Positions 1-10,400 of a stretch of DNA of 64,000 bases are shown here, in pieces. This DNA comes from Gastrolobium villosum (lineage: Eukaryota > Streptophyta > Magnoliopsida > Fabales > Fabaceae). The translations under genes and the position numbers were made by a program. Each line of letters begins with the position of its first letter. The first letter of the stretch is position 1. The notes below the pieces were generated by a model that saw only the letters and a program-made list of their open reading frames with translations, made no database searches and was not told the origin of the DNA. The stretch lies in NCBI GenBank assembly GCA_032173675.1, contig JAVKPL010005867.1, positions 124,001-188,000 on the forward strand. The letters run 5' to 3'.

Positions 1-930
1 ACAACGTCTTTTGAGAATAAATGCAGATAACTTATCTGCAGTAACTGCATAAACATTTTTCCCATAATTTATCTGCAGTTACGACTGCAGAAACACTTTT
101 TCCTACATTTATATATCAAATCAAACAAACCAGATTTAAAATATAAAAAATTAATTAAATTAATTTTGTCTCATAATTAATTTGATTTAATTTTCAAACA
201 CCTTAATATAAGAATGCATTTAAATAATATTTTTAAGCTTATTTTAAATATTTTTCTTTTAATTTTTTTTAAACTGTCTGAGTAATATAATTTTATATAC
301 ATATTTTTATTAATAAATATGAATCAATGCAAATAAATCGGTACTAGTAGTCAATATTCCATGGGCAAAACAACGTACATAGCACAACAGTTTCATTTTC
401 CATAATATGACAATTATTATTTTATGGTTTCGATTTTTCAATAGTCAATGTAGATAACTTATCTGCAGTGAACCCAAAACGACATTGTTTTGAGGTGAAA
501 ATTAAAGTATTTTTATAATTATAATTTATTTCAGATTATAATAGTCTTTTTCATTATAATTTTTTAATTTTTCAATCCAAAACTACGTCGTTTTGGGAGT
601 GAATATAGATAACTTATCTACCTTCACTTTAGAAACATTCAAAGCCTTATTTTTATATAGAAAATCGTCTAATTATTATTGTTTTTTAAACATGTTTTTA
701 ACTAAAAATACTAATAAAGCAAATCAAAATTTATATAAGTCAATTACCATGGGCATGACACCATATATAGCAAATTACTTCCGTCTTACATACTATGACA
801 GTATGACAATTATTTTAAAAAATTGTCTGATTATTATAATTTCCTAAACATATATTTTTATTTATAAATATGAGTCAATGCAAATCGATGATGAGTCAAT
901 GAACGATGGGCATGCATGGCGCCATGCCTA
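1..930. repeat. Diverged tandem modules, no gene
   Basis: No gene is supported here. Related blocks recur. One core contains AGATAACTTATCT (near 25, 450 and 605). Another runs from a 'tgtctga..attataat' start through 'aaatatga(a/g)tcaatgcaaat' to a 'catgggca' segment (about 270-410, 660-790 and 815-930). The copies are strongly diverged, so this looks like an old tandem or dispersed duplication. The short open frame at 593-847 lies inside the repeats and has no recognisable protein similarity. Confidence 0.45.
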
Positions 931-1948
931 GCACGTATCTTTCTTTTTCTGTCCTATGAAATTTCTTGGAAAGTAGGATTAGGTAACACACATTAATTGT
1001 CATTTAAAAAGGGGCTTTGCTATTGTCCTGTTAACGCACCTCTATTCTCGTTCGGCAGACACATCAACATTTTTTTATTAAGTTATTTTTTTTTTAAAAA
1101 AATACATGTATTGGTGGACCCCAAAAATATTCTGTCCGTGACATGATACAATAAATATCCTATTACATCATATTTCTATTACCCTTTAAAAAGTCTGGAC
1201 TCGACATAACATTAAAGTCGGATAAAATGAAAATGAATTTTTCCAAGAAAATGATTATATCATGTCACCTGTTTTTCTTGAAAAAAAAAAAAAAAAACTA
1301 CACATTTTCCGCATATCCATTTTTATGTAACATGACAAAATCATAACCCATTTTTTATTTATAGGTTAATGATTATAATGTTAATTTAACAACAAATAAC
1401 TTAATATTATTTTATTTTATTTTTGATAAATAATCTGGAGGTATCATCACACAATCTCTTTCAGTCATTTTATCCTCAAAATATGACTCGTTAAGCTAGG
1501 TTCTCATTGGAATAAAAGTTGTATTGTCCCATTATTACAGGAAAAGATTAAGACTAATCTCCCTTCAAAATGGGAGTGAATTCCCTCTGATTTCTAAAAG
1601 TTTTCAAATATTTGCTTTTACTAATGTTTGAACTCCTAACAAAGCAAATTCTTAGACACTCAGTAAGTTATCCTTATGGGGTGTTTGGTTCACGTGAATT
1701 TTTTTTACTAGGGAAATATAATTATTAGGGATCTACAAGGAAAGTTAATTAGATAGGAAAGTTGTAAAAAAGTTGTTTGCTTGGACAAAAATCTACCAAA
1801 AAAATTGAGTAAAATTCCTGAATGTGTGTTTGGTGAATATAAAATATTGATGAGAAAACTTATTGAAATTACAAAATAATCCTTTTAAAAATAACCATTT
1901 ATCCTTTACAAAATTTATTGTGCAAACTTTGCTCACCTGTGAGGGATA
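931..1948. other. Gene-free stretch with PIF-like relic
   Basis: No gene is seen. From about 1680 the sequence starts GGGGTGTTTGGTT and later contains 'gttgtttgct' and 'gtgtgtttggtg'. These match the terminal regions of the Harbinger-like elements elsewhere in the window (25509-26400, 58811-59725), so this is probably one decayed end of that family. No matching right end or target duplication was found. Confidence 0.35.
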
Positions 1949-2092
1949 ATATTGTCAACGTTGTGTATAACTATATCACCTTAGCAGCATTCAGAAACAG
2001 TGTTTTTCTTCCTTTTTAACATATATTGTCAATGTTTTGTATAACTATATCAACTTTGCAGCATTCAGGTACAGTGTTTTACTTCTTTTTGA
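1949..2092. repeat. Two diverged ~75-bp tandem copies
   Basis: Two neighbouring copies share 'attgtcaa(c/t)gtt', 'gtataactatatca', 'gcagcattcag' and 'acagtgttt' in the same order at about 1949-2020 and 2026-2096. No coding potential is apparent. Confidence 0.6.
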
Positions 2093-2334
2093 CATGTAAT
2101 TGTGGATAGCTAGGTAACTGACATTCATGGGTAAAAATCGAGAATCCATGAACCGAACGTAGACAATTGACAAACTTAGAATCACTTGGCTGGGAATATC
2201 CATAGAACTCCTGAAACAAACACTCTCCAGAGGATTCGATATTTTTCCATGTATCCTACAACTACAAGCAACGAAGTTCACTTACGTCCCCTTAATTTTA
2301 CAAAAGCAAAATGTCACAAGGGGTATATATTTAA

Positions 2335-2495
2335 GGGATTTGCATTCATCATTTAACATGACCACAAAAATTTTCTTACACACACAACATTTTGTGGGGC
2401 CCGCATGTTTTAAGGGAAAAAAACTACGGCACGCAAAATGAATCTCTATAACATAACACAATCAGTTTTCCTACAACATAATTTTTATAAAACCC
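2335..2495 (-). mobile_element. Mutator-like MITE, family A copy 1
   Basis: A 161-bp non-coding element. It is flanked by the perfect 9-bp direct repeat TATATTTAA (2326-2334 and 2496-2504) and has GGG...CCC ends. It lies inverted relative to the copies at 2727, 3691 and 24581 and shares their internal blocks (CATGACCACAAAAA, TTGTGGGGCCCGCA, ATCTCTATAACATAACACAATC). A 9-bp target duplication is typical of Mutator-like transposition. It is non-autonomous, with no transposase. Confidence 0.8.
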
Positions 2496-2726
2496 TATAT
2501 TTAAAAGGTTTATCAAATATCATGTTGCATATTGAGAGACCAAATTTCTACTGACCCATCGATTTGTGTGTAGCTATTTTTCTTTTTTTTTTTTCTTTTC
2601 TAAAACATGTGGGCCCACAGATTAATTTGTGTCTATGGCATTACCTAATGAGTTTCCTGTGACATAATGTTTGTATTTCTCATATTTAAATGGACTTATG
2701 AATCTTCTATTATAGAGATATTTTAT

Positions 2727-2881
2727 GGGTTTTATAAGAGTTGTATTGTAGAAAAATTGATTGTGTTATATTATAGAGATTCGTTTTGCGTGTCATAATT
2801 TTTTTTTTGTTGCGGGCCCCACAAAATGTTGTGTGTGTAGGAAATTTTTTGTGGTCATGTTAAATTATAGATGATAAACCC
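2727..2881 (+). mobile_element. Mutator-like MITE, family A copy 2
   Basis: A 155-bp element with termini GGGTTTTATAAGAG and GATGATAAACCC. It is flanked by the perfect 9-bp repeat ATATTTTAT (2718-2726 and 2882-2890). It is in the opposite orientation to the copy at 2335, only about 230 bp away, so the two could form an inverted-repeat transcript. Confidence 0.85.
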
Positions 2882-2890
2882 ATATTTTAT

Positions 2891-3148
2891 CTTATGCTTT
2901 AAAGACAAAACATTTGGTGCCATCATTTAAAAAAAAATGGCACATTTTTATCAATGGTGTGAAGGAGAAGAAATTTTTTTGGAGCTTACCTTTCCTATAT
3001 TTAAAACACGGCGAAATCTTTTCTTGTTGCCCTAAGTTTTTCATCTTTTGTCATAGAAATATTTTTACGGTGGATCTCATCATTTATTTAAAAAAAATAT
3101 TTTTCACCAAAAAAAAAGCATAAAAGAAAAAAAAATGTGAGACAACAA
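2891..3148. other. Spacer, no gene
   Basis: AT-rich spacer between the family A copy and the inverted repeat. The open frame 2914-3123 is low-complexity and has no recognisable domain. Confidence 0.3.
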
Positions 3149-3291
3149 GGAATCGATCATCTCATATGAAAAAGTGATAATATTATTTGATAATAATCTC
3201 TCATTTAAAAATTATACATTTTTCTTCTCTTATCTCATCATCAACAAGTGATTGTGATATGATCATTTCTTCACATGAGATAATCGATTCC
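3149..3291. repeat. Short inverted-repeat element
   Basis: About 22 bp at the left (GGAATCGATCATCTCATATG..) is repeated inverted at the right (..CATGAGATAATCGATTCC) with about two mismatches, enclosing about 100 bp of AT-rich DNA. It looks like a small MITE. No clean target duplication was found. Confidence 0.5.
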
Positions 3292-3342
3292 GAAAACAAC
3301 ACGAGATGATTTTAAGATGACATGATCATGTTTAGAGATGAC

Positions 3343-3422
3343 ATCGTATATCGGATCATTCATTTTTAAGATGCATGTGTAAGGGGGGAAAATATGCATC
3401 GTATATCGGATCATTCGTTTTT
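3343..3422 (+). repeat. 25-bp direct repeat
   Basis: A block beginning ATCGTATATCGGATCATTC occurs at about 3343-3367 and again at about 3398-3422 with one difference. The intervening DNA and the following frame to 3618 have no recognisable function. Confidence 0.6.
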
Positions 3423-3690
3423 AACTCGTCTAAATCAATTGGATACGAATCAATATTCCATTGGCATTACTCCGTTAATGGGCAAACCAGAGAGCATCAC
3501 TACTCACTACCACTTTGAAATTACTCGGAAGGTGGGACTGGTTAAACCAGCATTTAATTGTCATGTGCTTTTGAAGATCGCTAACAAAACGTTAAGATGG
3601 GCATTTCCTTTTTTGTGATTCATGTTGCAGTGGAAAAAACAGCTTGCTAGAACTTTAAGATTATATATCAACTAAGTATAAATAAGGAAA

Positions 3691-3844
3691 GAGTTTTATA
3701 AGAGTTATGTTATAGGAAAAGTGGTTGTGTTATGTTATAGAGATTCGTTTTGCGTGCTAAAATTTTTTTTTTCTGCGGGCCCTACAAAATATTATGTGTA
3801 TAGGAAATTTTTTGTGATCATGTTAAATCATAGATGATAAACTC
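3691..3844 (+). mobile_element. Mutator-like MITE, family A copy 3
   Basis: A 154-bp member of family A with ends GAGTTTTATAAGAG and GATGATAAACTC. It is flanked by the perfect 9-bp repeat ATAAGGAAA (3682-3690 and 3845-3853). Both termini carry the same G-to-A change (GAG/CTC instead of GGG/CCC), which preserves end complementarity. It abuts the left end of the Harbinger-like element at 3859. Confidence 0.85.
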
Positions 3845-3858
3845 ATAAGGAAACACTA

Positions 3859-5606
3859 GGGGGCTCTTTCGTACCTGGAATCTAAAGGGATATCGAGGAA
3901 TTTGATAGTAGGAATGGAGAATACCCATATTTGGTACGAGGAAAACATTTATTTTTCCTTGGAATAATTTGTGACTGGGTATTTATTTAACACCATGCCC
4001 ACGCCAAAAATATTATCTCATTAGACATGGTAATTTTTGATACCTACCTATTGGGTATCCAATTACATATGCCGCAGACAAAAATACCCTTGTGACCTAG
4101 CATAAGTTTTCTTCCCACAACCTGTTTTCCTCATAATAACATGGAAAGGAGACTCATTATCACATGTCATAAACACAAAGCACGTGGGGCTATTCTTTAA
4201 ATAAATAAATAAATGCTAGCACAATTTTTAATGTATGAGTAGAAGGGGTGTATTATCTCATATAACATGAGAAAAACATACCCCTAATAACATTAGTCTG
4301 ATTTTTTGTGAACCAACGAAGCACGGACTCGTCTTTTGTCAGAAAAAATACGTTCGGACACGGACACGTTCTGACACGCGTGTCGACGGACACATTCTGA
4401 CACACTCCGAGTGCGACACGTGGTCAATATTTCAAGACACGTTGACCATCCCGACACGCGTTTTTTACCGTGTCCGACACGGTCAACCAACGAAAATATA
4501 AAAAATTTAAAATCAGTCACCACCGCCAAGCACCCTGTCGACGTCGCCGTTCCAAGAGTACTTCCATCTTCTTCTTCTTCGCGTCGTTCTTTCTCTTCCT
4601 CGCGCCGCCCTCGGTCTCCCTTCATTTCTAACTTGCAGTTGCAGATCCACAACTTCCATCTCTGCTTTCCACTTCGTTGGGCTTTCCGTCTCTGCTTTCC
4701 ACAACGTCCGTCTTCTAACTGGTTCGGCGACGAGCTCTTGTGAAGTTGTGATTGTTGACGGCGGCTGTAGCTTCTCAATCAATGCAACAATAAAATTAGG
4801 GTTTCATTTTAATTTGGAAATGGGCCTGGCGTTGGACCATGGGCTAAATACCAAAAGAAAGTTGACTTTCAATTTTAATTCTTACCTTCCATTAATATAT
4901 TTTTATCTATTTTTCAAATGAATAAGATATAAAATAATATGTATTTCACTTATTTAAAATATAAAACATAATAAATTATTTTTATATTTGAATAAAATGG
5001 AATTATAATTAAATATTAATCATTAATTATTTATCATATATATTTTTATGAAAATAAAATAAAATTATTGAATATTAAATATAATAAGTACTAAATAAAT
5101 TAAAAATAATTTAATTAAAACATGTCCTAATGTGTCGAAATTCATTTTTTTTTTAGAATTGACATGTCAAAGTGTCGTTTCGTATCACACGTCACGTGTC
5201 CGTGCAACGCAGTTGTGAACTACATACACACAAATAAGCACTGTTTGAACTACTTTGGCCAAACCCTTTTTCTCCAAACTATAAAATTCCAAAAATATCA
5301 AAGAAGATGCTTTGGCCAAACCCTGTTTCATGGGTTGTTCTTTACGCACTACTGTTCTATGATTTCTGTTTCTAAATGACGTTTAAAGTTATCATGAGGG
5401 TAATTTCATAAAAGTTATTTATTTTCTCAATAATATTTTATCATCAATCAAACATACGTTTAGTAAAATTAATAAATATTTCCAGTAATATTTTGGCTTA
5501 CCAAACACTTTTTTCGTATTATTCCCAGTCACCATTTTTTCCAACTATATTCCCAGTAATCATGATACCCAGATACTAAAAAATTACTCCTATATCAAAC
5601 ACCTCA
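3859..5606. mobile_element. PIF/Harbinger-like element, interrupted
   Basis: The left end, GGGGGCTCTTTCGTACC, and the inverted right end, TGAGGTGTTTGATA, resemble the GGGGGTGTTTGGTA termini of the element at 25509. The right-hand interior (TTTTGGCTTACCAAAC, 'attcccagtca') also matches that family. Without the hAT insertion at 4314-5212 the element would be about 0.84 kb, close to the other copies (892 and 915 bp). The flanking trinucleotides (CTA and TAA) do not match perfectly, so the boundaries are tentative. Confidence 0.5.
4314..5212. mobile_element. Non-autonomous hAT-like transposon
   Basis: An 899-bp element flanked by the perfect 8-bp repeat TTGTGAAC (4306-4313 and 5213-5220). Its imperfect terminal inverted repeats share GCACGGAC, and subterminal GTGTCGGACACG-type motifs crowd the left end. 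An 8-bp duplication and CACGGACACG-rich ends fit the plant hAT superfamily. A GC-richer block at about 4500-4780 has open frames on both strands, but no transposase or known domain is recognisable. It could be a 5' remnant of a transposase gene or captured host sequence. It lies nested in the Harbinger-like element. Confidence 0.8.
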
Positions 5607-6372
5607 TAAGAGTCTAATTTTTAACGAAAAATAATAGTAATATATTTTTTATTTTTTAAGTGTTTTTTATTATTTGATAAAAATTTATATTAGCTAGTCT
5701 CACTTAATAGTTAGACTTTTTTTATATATATTAATAAGACTATTGAAATTTTATTTAATAATAACGAAGGATTAAAAAAAGTGCTGCTTCCTACCAAAAC
5801 AAAAAATGCTGCTATTTCTCAATTACTTAATGAATAGAAATTATATAACTTAAGTTTAAAAAAGTAAAAAATATAAAAAATTTATACTTACACGATAAAG
5901 ATAAAAAATCAAATGAATAAAAATAAATATGTTATTATAAAAAAATATAAGAACCAAAATCTAAATATATAAAATCTTACTTAAACCAAATCAAATTCTT
6001 AAAATCTTGTATTAAAAAAATTCATAAAATTTTGTCATAATTCCTTACTCTATAGTCTATTACTGCTCAAACTTCCAAGTTATATACACACTCTCGCACT
6101 TCAGTAATGGTAAAGCCATTGATGATTGATGGTACTCTGTTTTGGAAGAAATTTCCCACCAAAAGATATCAAAATCTAGTGAACTTACTTTTTTTTTCTT
6201 TCAAAAAAGAGAGTCTTTTTTAAAGAATTTTATGTGTAGGGAATTTGGATAACAATTTTTTAAAAATAGAGTTTAAAAGAATTAAATAATAATTTTTTTT
6301 ATAAAGTCACGATTCCTTGTTTCTATATAAAAAAAATAGAAGTTAAAAATCAAATATTTTTTTAAAAAACTA
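5607..6372. other. AT-rich spacer, no gene
   Basis: Very AT-rich DNA with A and T runs. No open frame, RNA gene or clear repeat is supported. Confidence 0.4.
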
Positions 6373-6602
6373 ATTGGGAAAACTTCACCGATACCCATGT
6401 GGTTTGTTTCATAATCACCTATGTCCCTGTGGGTTTTATTTATCACATATGCTTCTGTGATTTGTAAAAGGGTATATTTTTATCACATATATCTCAGTGG
6501 TTTTTTTATCTTTTACAAAGCACAGAGACATATGTGATAAAAAACGCAAAAACATAGGTGATTCTGAAGCAAACCATAAGGATATTGGTGAACTTTTTCC
6601 GA
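6373..6602. repeat. ~230-bp inverted-repeat (hairpin) element
   Basis: The left arm (GGGAAAACTTCACCGATACC.. then CACCTATGTCCCTGTG and TTATCACATATG) is mirrored by the right arm (CATATGTGATAAAAAACGC.., ACATAGGTGAT, GGTGAACTTTTTCC). The arms make up most of the element, so a transcript could fold into a long imperfect hairpin. It is probably a MITE. Flanks AAACTAATT and GATCTAATT match at only 6 of 9 positions. Confidence 0.6.
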
Positions 6603-7340
6603 TCTAATTTTTTTTTTTTGATAAATTTTTTCCGATCTAATTTTATCTCAACTCCACTCCACCCCACCCCACTACCACCATCACATATCCATTAGTTTTA
6701 TATATATTAAATTAAAAGTGCTTATTAACTTTTAACTTTTAAAAAAAAATTCATTGTAAAATAAATAAAGCATAAAAATCCTTTTTTAAAAGTGCATCTA
6801 AACTGGTGAATAGATAGGTGCATCATAGTAATAGGTTAGGTTTTGAGTAATCTTTTTAAAAAAAAATCGTCTTTTATTTGATAAAATTATACAAAAAATT
6901 TGATTGTAAATTATTTTAAAAAGTGACATATCCTTTTTATTTAGCAATTAAAAAGAAGGAAAAAATATTTGTCATTTTAAATGACATAAAATTATATCAT
7001 TTTAAGAGAGATAGACATAGAATAAAATTTTTTATTTAAATTTTAAATTAAAAAAGTCACTTACTTTCTCTATCTTATGATTTCTATTTTGTGTATCTAT
7101 CTCTCTACTAAAAAAGAATCTAAATATAAAAAAATTGATATCTCGTTTCCAAAATTGTTTGACGTTTGATGGTGCGCTGTAGTGAATGCATCACGATTAT
7201 TATTGTAGATTGACTATAGAGGTCAAGGTTTGTCCACATGCATGCCACGTGATATCAATGCATATAGATGGTGACTTTGACTTGGTCTTGTCGTGTTGTG
7301 TACGTCGATGTAAGTAACTTGTTAAGGTATATTGGTTCCT
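6603..7340. other. Upstream region of ENGase
   Basis: AT-rich DNA. A TTTTTTCCGATCTAATTTT block at about 6590-6610 is repeated at about 6626-6645. There is no gene. The last 200 bases probably hold the ENGase promoter. Confidence 0.4.
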
Positions 7341-7353
7341 CGTCTTCTCTGAG

Positions 7354-7362
7354 TCTATATAA
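7354..7362 (+). promoter_or_regulatory. Candidate TATA box of ENGase
   Basis: CTATATAAC lies about 65-70 bases upstream of the chosen ATG (7425). That spacing allows a short 5' leader. It is called from sequence and position only. Confidence 0.5.
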
Positions 7363-7424
7363 CGCGCCAATTCTTGGACTGTGCAAAACGTACTCGTTTT
7401 CGTTCTCCAAAGCCTTCTTTCACC

Positions 7425-10400
7425 ATGTCTCACTCCATTTCCATTTCCATGTCTGAATTTGATCCTAAGCAACCCTCAGTGCCCATATCTTATCCAATTA
7501 AGAACCTCAAGGAGCTGAAGTCTCGTTCCTATTTTGAGTCCTTTCACTACCCTTTTAACAAAGCTTCTGTTTCCAATATTCAAAGTGGCTCTTCTGCTTT
7601 GCCAAATCGTGGTAGATTACTGGTGTGCCATGATATGGCAGGAGGGTATTCAGATGATAAGTGGGTTCAGGGAGACACTAATGCTGATGCATATGCCATA
7701 TGGCATTGGCATTTGATAGATGTTTTTGTTTACTTCTCTCACAACTTGGTCACTCTTCCTCCTCCTTGTTGGACTAATACAGCTCATCGCCATGGCGTTA
7801 AGGTACTTGCTTCTACAGAATTTTCGCTTTGGCTTTTCACTTGTTTTCATTTTATTTTGATGGGTTTATGTTAGTTCTTGATTTGGTGTGAAGTTGATGT
7901 GGAAATTATCTATTTATTTATTTTGGGGGGTTGGTCAGTTTGTGGTTTAATCTTTAACATTAGGCTTTTTTACATCACCAAGAATTGTTGAATATTAGTT
8001 TTTATGGCCATATTGTATATAAGCTTTGAAAAATTGACATATGAATCTTAGTTTTTTGGTGCTCCTAAAGTTGGTTTAGATTAACTGATATGAGATTAGA
8101 TGGAAAATCTAGCCAAGCTTCTTTTCTAGTGTTTTGTGGGCAACTTCAGGGTTTTTGGAGGTTGTTTCTCACTTGGTGATGTTTCTAACATTATTTATTG
8201 CTCAATTTTAAATCAGAATAAGCAGATAATTCCGTTGAATCACCCGTCTTATAACTAGTTTCGAATTGAATAACTGCAGAAACTTTTAACTTGAACTTTC
8301 TTGTTTGTAATTGTACCCTTGATCTCTTAGGTTCTGGGGACTTTCATCACAGAAGGGGATGAGGGAACGGCTATATGTAATGAACTGCTTTCAACAAAGG
8401 AGTCCACACAAATGTATGCAGAACATTTGGCAGAGCTTGCTTTCAATTTAGGCTTTGATGGGTGGCTGGTAAATAATTCATCATCTCCGTGTACTTACTA
8501 TTAGAGTTTATATAAATGGTATTAAAATTATTTTTCAATTTTCATTTTAAGATGAAGATTTAATCGATTAAATCTTCAAGTCAACGATCTTTGTCAGTTT
8601 TGACCATTTAATCGATTAAATCTTTATCTTAATAGATTAAAGAGGGGCAGATTGGTAGATAGTTTTCAATAAGGAGCAAAATGATTATTAATTAATTAAT
8701 GAGGGACAAAAGGGTCAAAAAGCCTTATATAAATATCTATTTAATCATTATATTATATCTAAGTTGATAGAGAGGGCGAACCGGAGCAATGATAAAGCTG
8801 TTCTTTTGTGATTGAAAGGTCACGGATTCGAATTCGGAAAACAGCCTCTTTGCAAGGATTGCCTTCATCCCACACTCGTTAGTCGAGTTTAATTGGGGTG
8901 TGGTTTTTTTTTTTTTTATTATATCTAAGTTGATAGAAGGGCCGGCTTGGCTCAGCGGTAAGCTTGCTTGCCGTGGTGTGTCAAGTCGCGGGTTCAAATC
9001 AGCCTCTCTGCAAAAAGTAGGGGAAAGGTGCCTAGAGTATTCCCTTCCCCAGACATTCACGAAGTGGGTATTTGAACTGACGGCCCTTTTATTATATCTA
9101 AGTTGATAATAGATTTCCGTTCACTTTCATGATATCTATTTTATTTTATCTATTAGTGCCAAATTTATTCTTCTAGAATGGCGAGTTCAGGTTCTATGAA
9201 ATTGGGTTCTTATACTGAAGCTGCATGAAGATTTGTTTTACCTAACTAAATACCGCCAAAAAACAGAAATGAATAGGTTCTACTAGGAAAAATAAGTAGT
9301 GTTTCTGCTGCAACTAAAGCTTGCAATAACTTCAATTTTTCTTCTATTACATTGCAGCATGACATTTTTGTATTCTTTTCAAGACTCAAATAGTTGCACT
9401 AAATTGCAGATGAATATGGAGGTAGAATTGGACCCGAGGCAGATTTCTAATTTGAAAGAGTTTGTCAACCATTTAACGTTAACAATGCATTCTTCAGTGC
9501 CTGGATCATTAGTGATATGGTGAGTATGTTGAGATATTCAAGTGTGATGAGTCCCACATTGATTGGTAATGGGCTAAGTGAAGAGTATATAAGTGGATGG
9601 ACCCATAGACCCAATGCCTTAAGGTTTTGGGTTGAGATGCTAAAGGTTTGGCTGGGACCGAGTAATATGGCAATGGTGATGCACTTAAAGAGGCCTCTTG
9701 TAAAGAAGTACCACATTGGCTAGTAATGGTGATGCACTTAAAGAGGCCTCTTGTAAAGAAGTACCACATTGGCTAGTCATAAAACTGATAGATTGAAGGT
9801 TTTGGGTTGAGATGTGGTGTCGGCCCACTTTATGAATTTTTGTAGTTCTTTTACCGCAATGGATGGTGTCCCAGCAATTGATTGACTTTTGTATCTTTTC
9901 TTGATCATTTAGGTATGACAGTGTCACTATTGAAGGTGATTTATTGTGGCAAAATCAACTAAATGGACATAATAAACCTTTCTTTGATTTATGTGATGGG
10001 ATATTTACAAATTATTCATGGGAGGTATTGCTTTTGTTGCCCTGGCATGCGCCTGTGATACTGCTGTTTGATCAATTGTAACTTTCCTTATAGTTAATTT
10101 TATTATTAAAAATACCATGTAGGAAGACTATCCAACGCGATCTGCTGCTGTTGCTGGTGATCGAAAGTTTGATGTGTACATGGGGATTGATGTATTTGGA
10201 AGGAACACATATGGTGGTGGACAGTGGAATGTATGTGGTCTGTGTGATATGCACTTCTTATTTGATAGTTTCATGTTACGTATTTATTATCTCAATTTCA
10301 AGCTTTATTTGGAATTAAGAGTGAAATTGCAGTATTTGTTCTGTAAGACTCATGATACTTGTAGCTAATACCCTTTTGTTTTTACCAAAAAGTTAACCAA

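Noticed and set aside
4293..4778. 161-codon minus-strand frame as a host gene
   Set aside because: It spans the hAT-like element end and its subterminal repeats and is low-complexity and charged; no domain is recognised.
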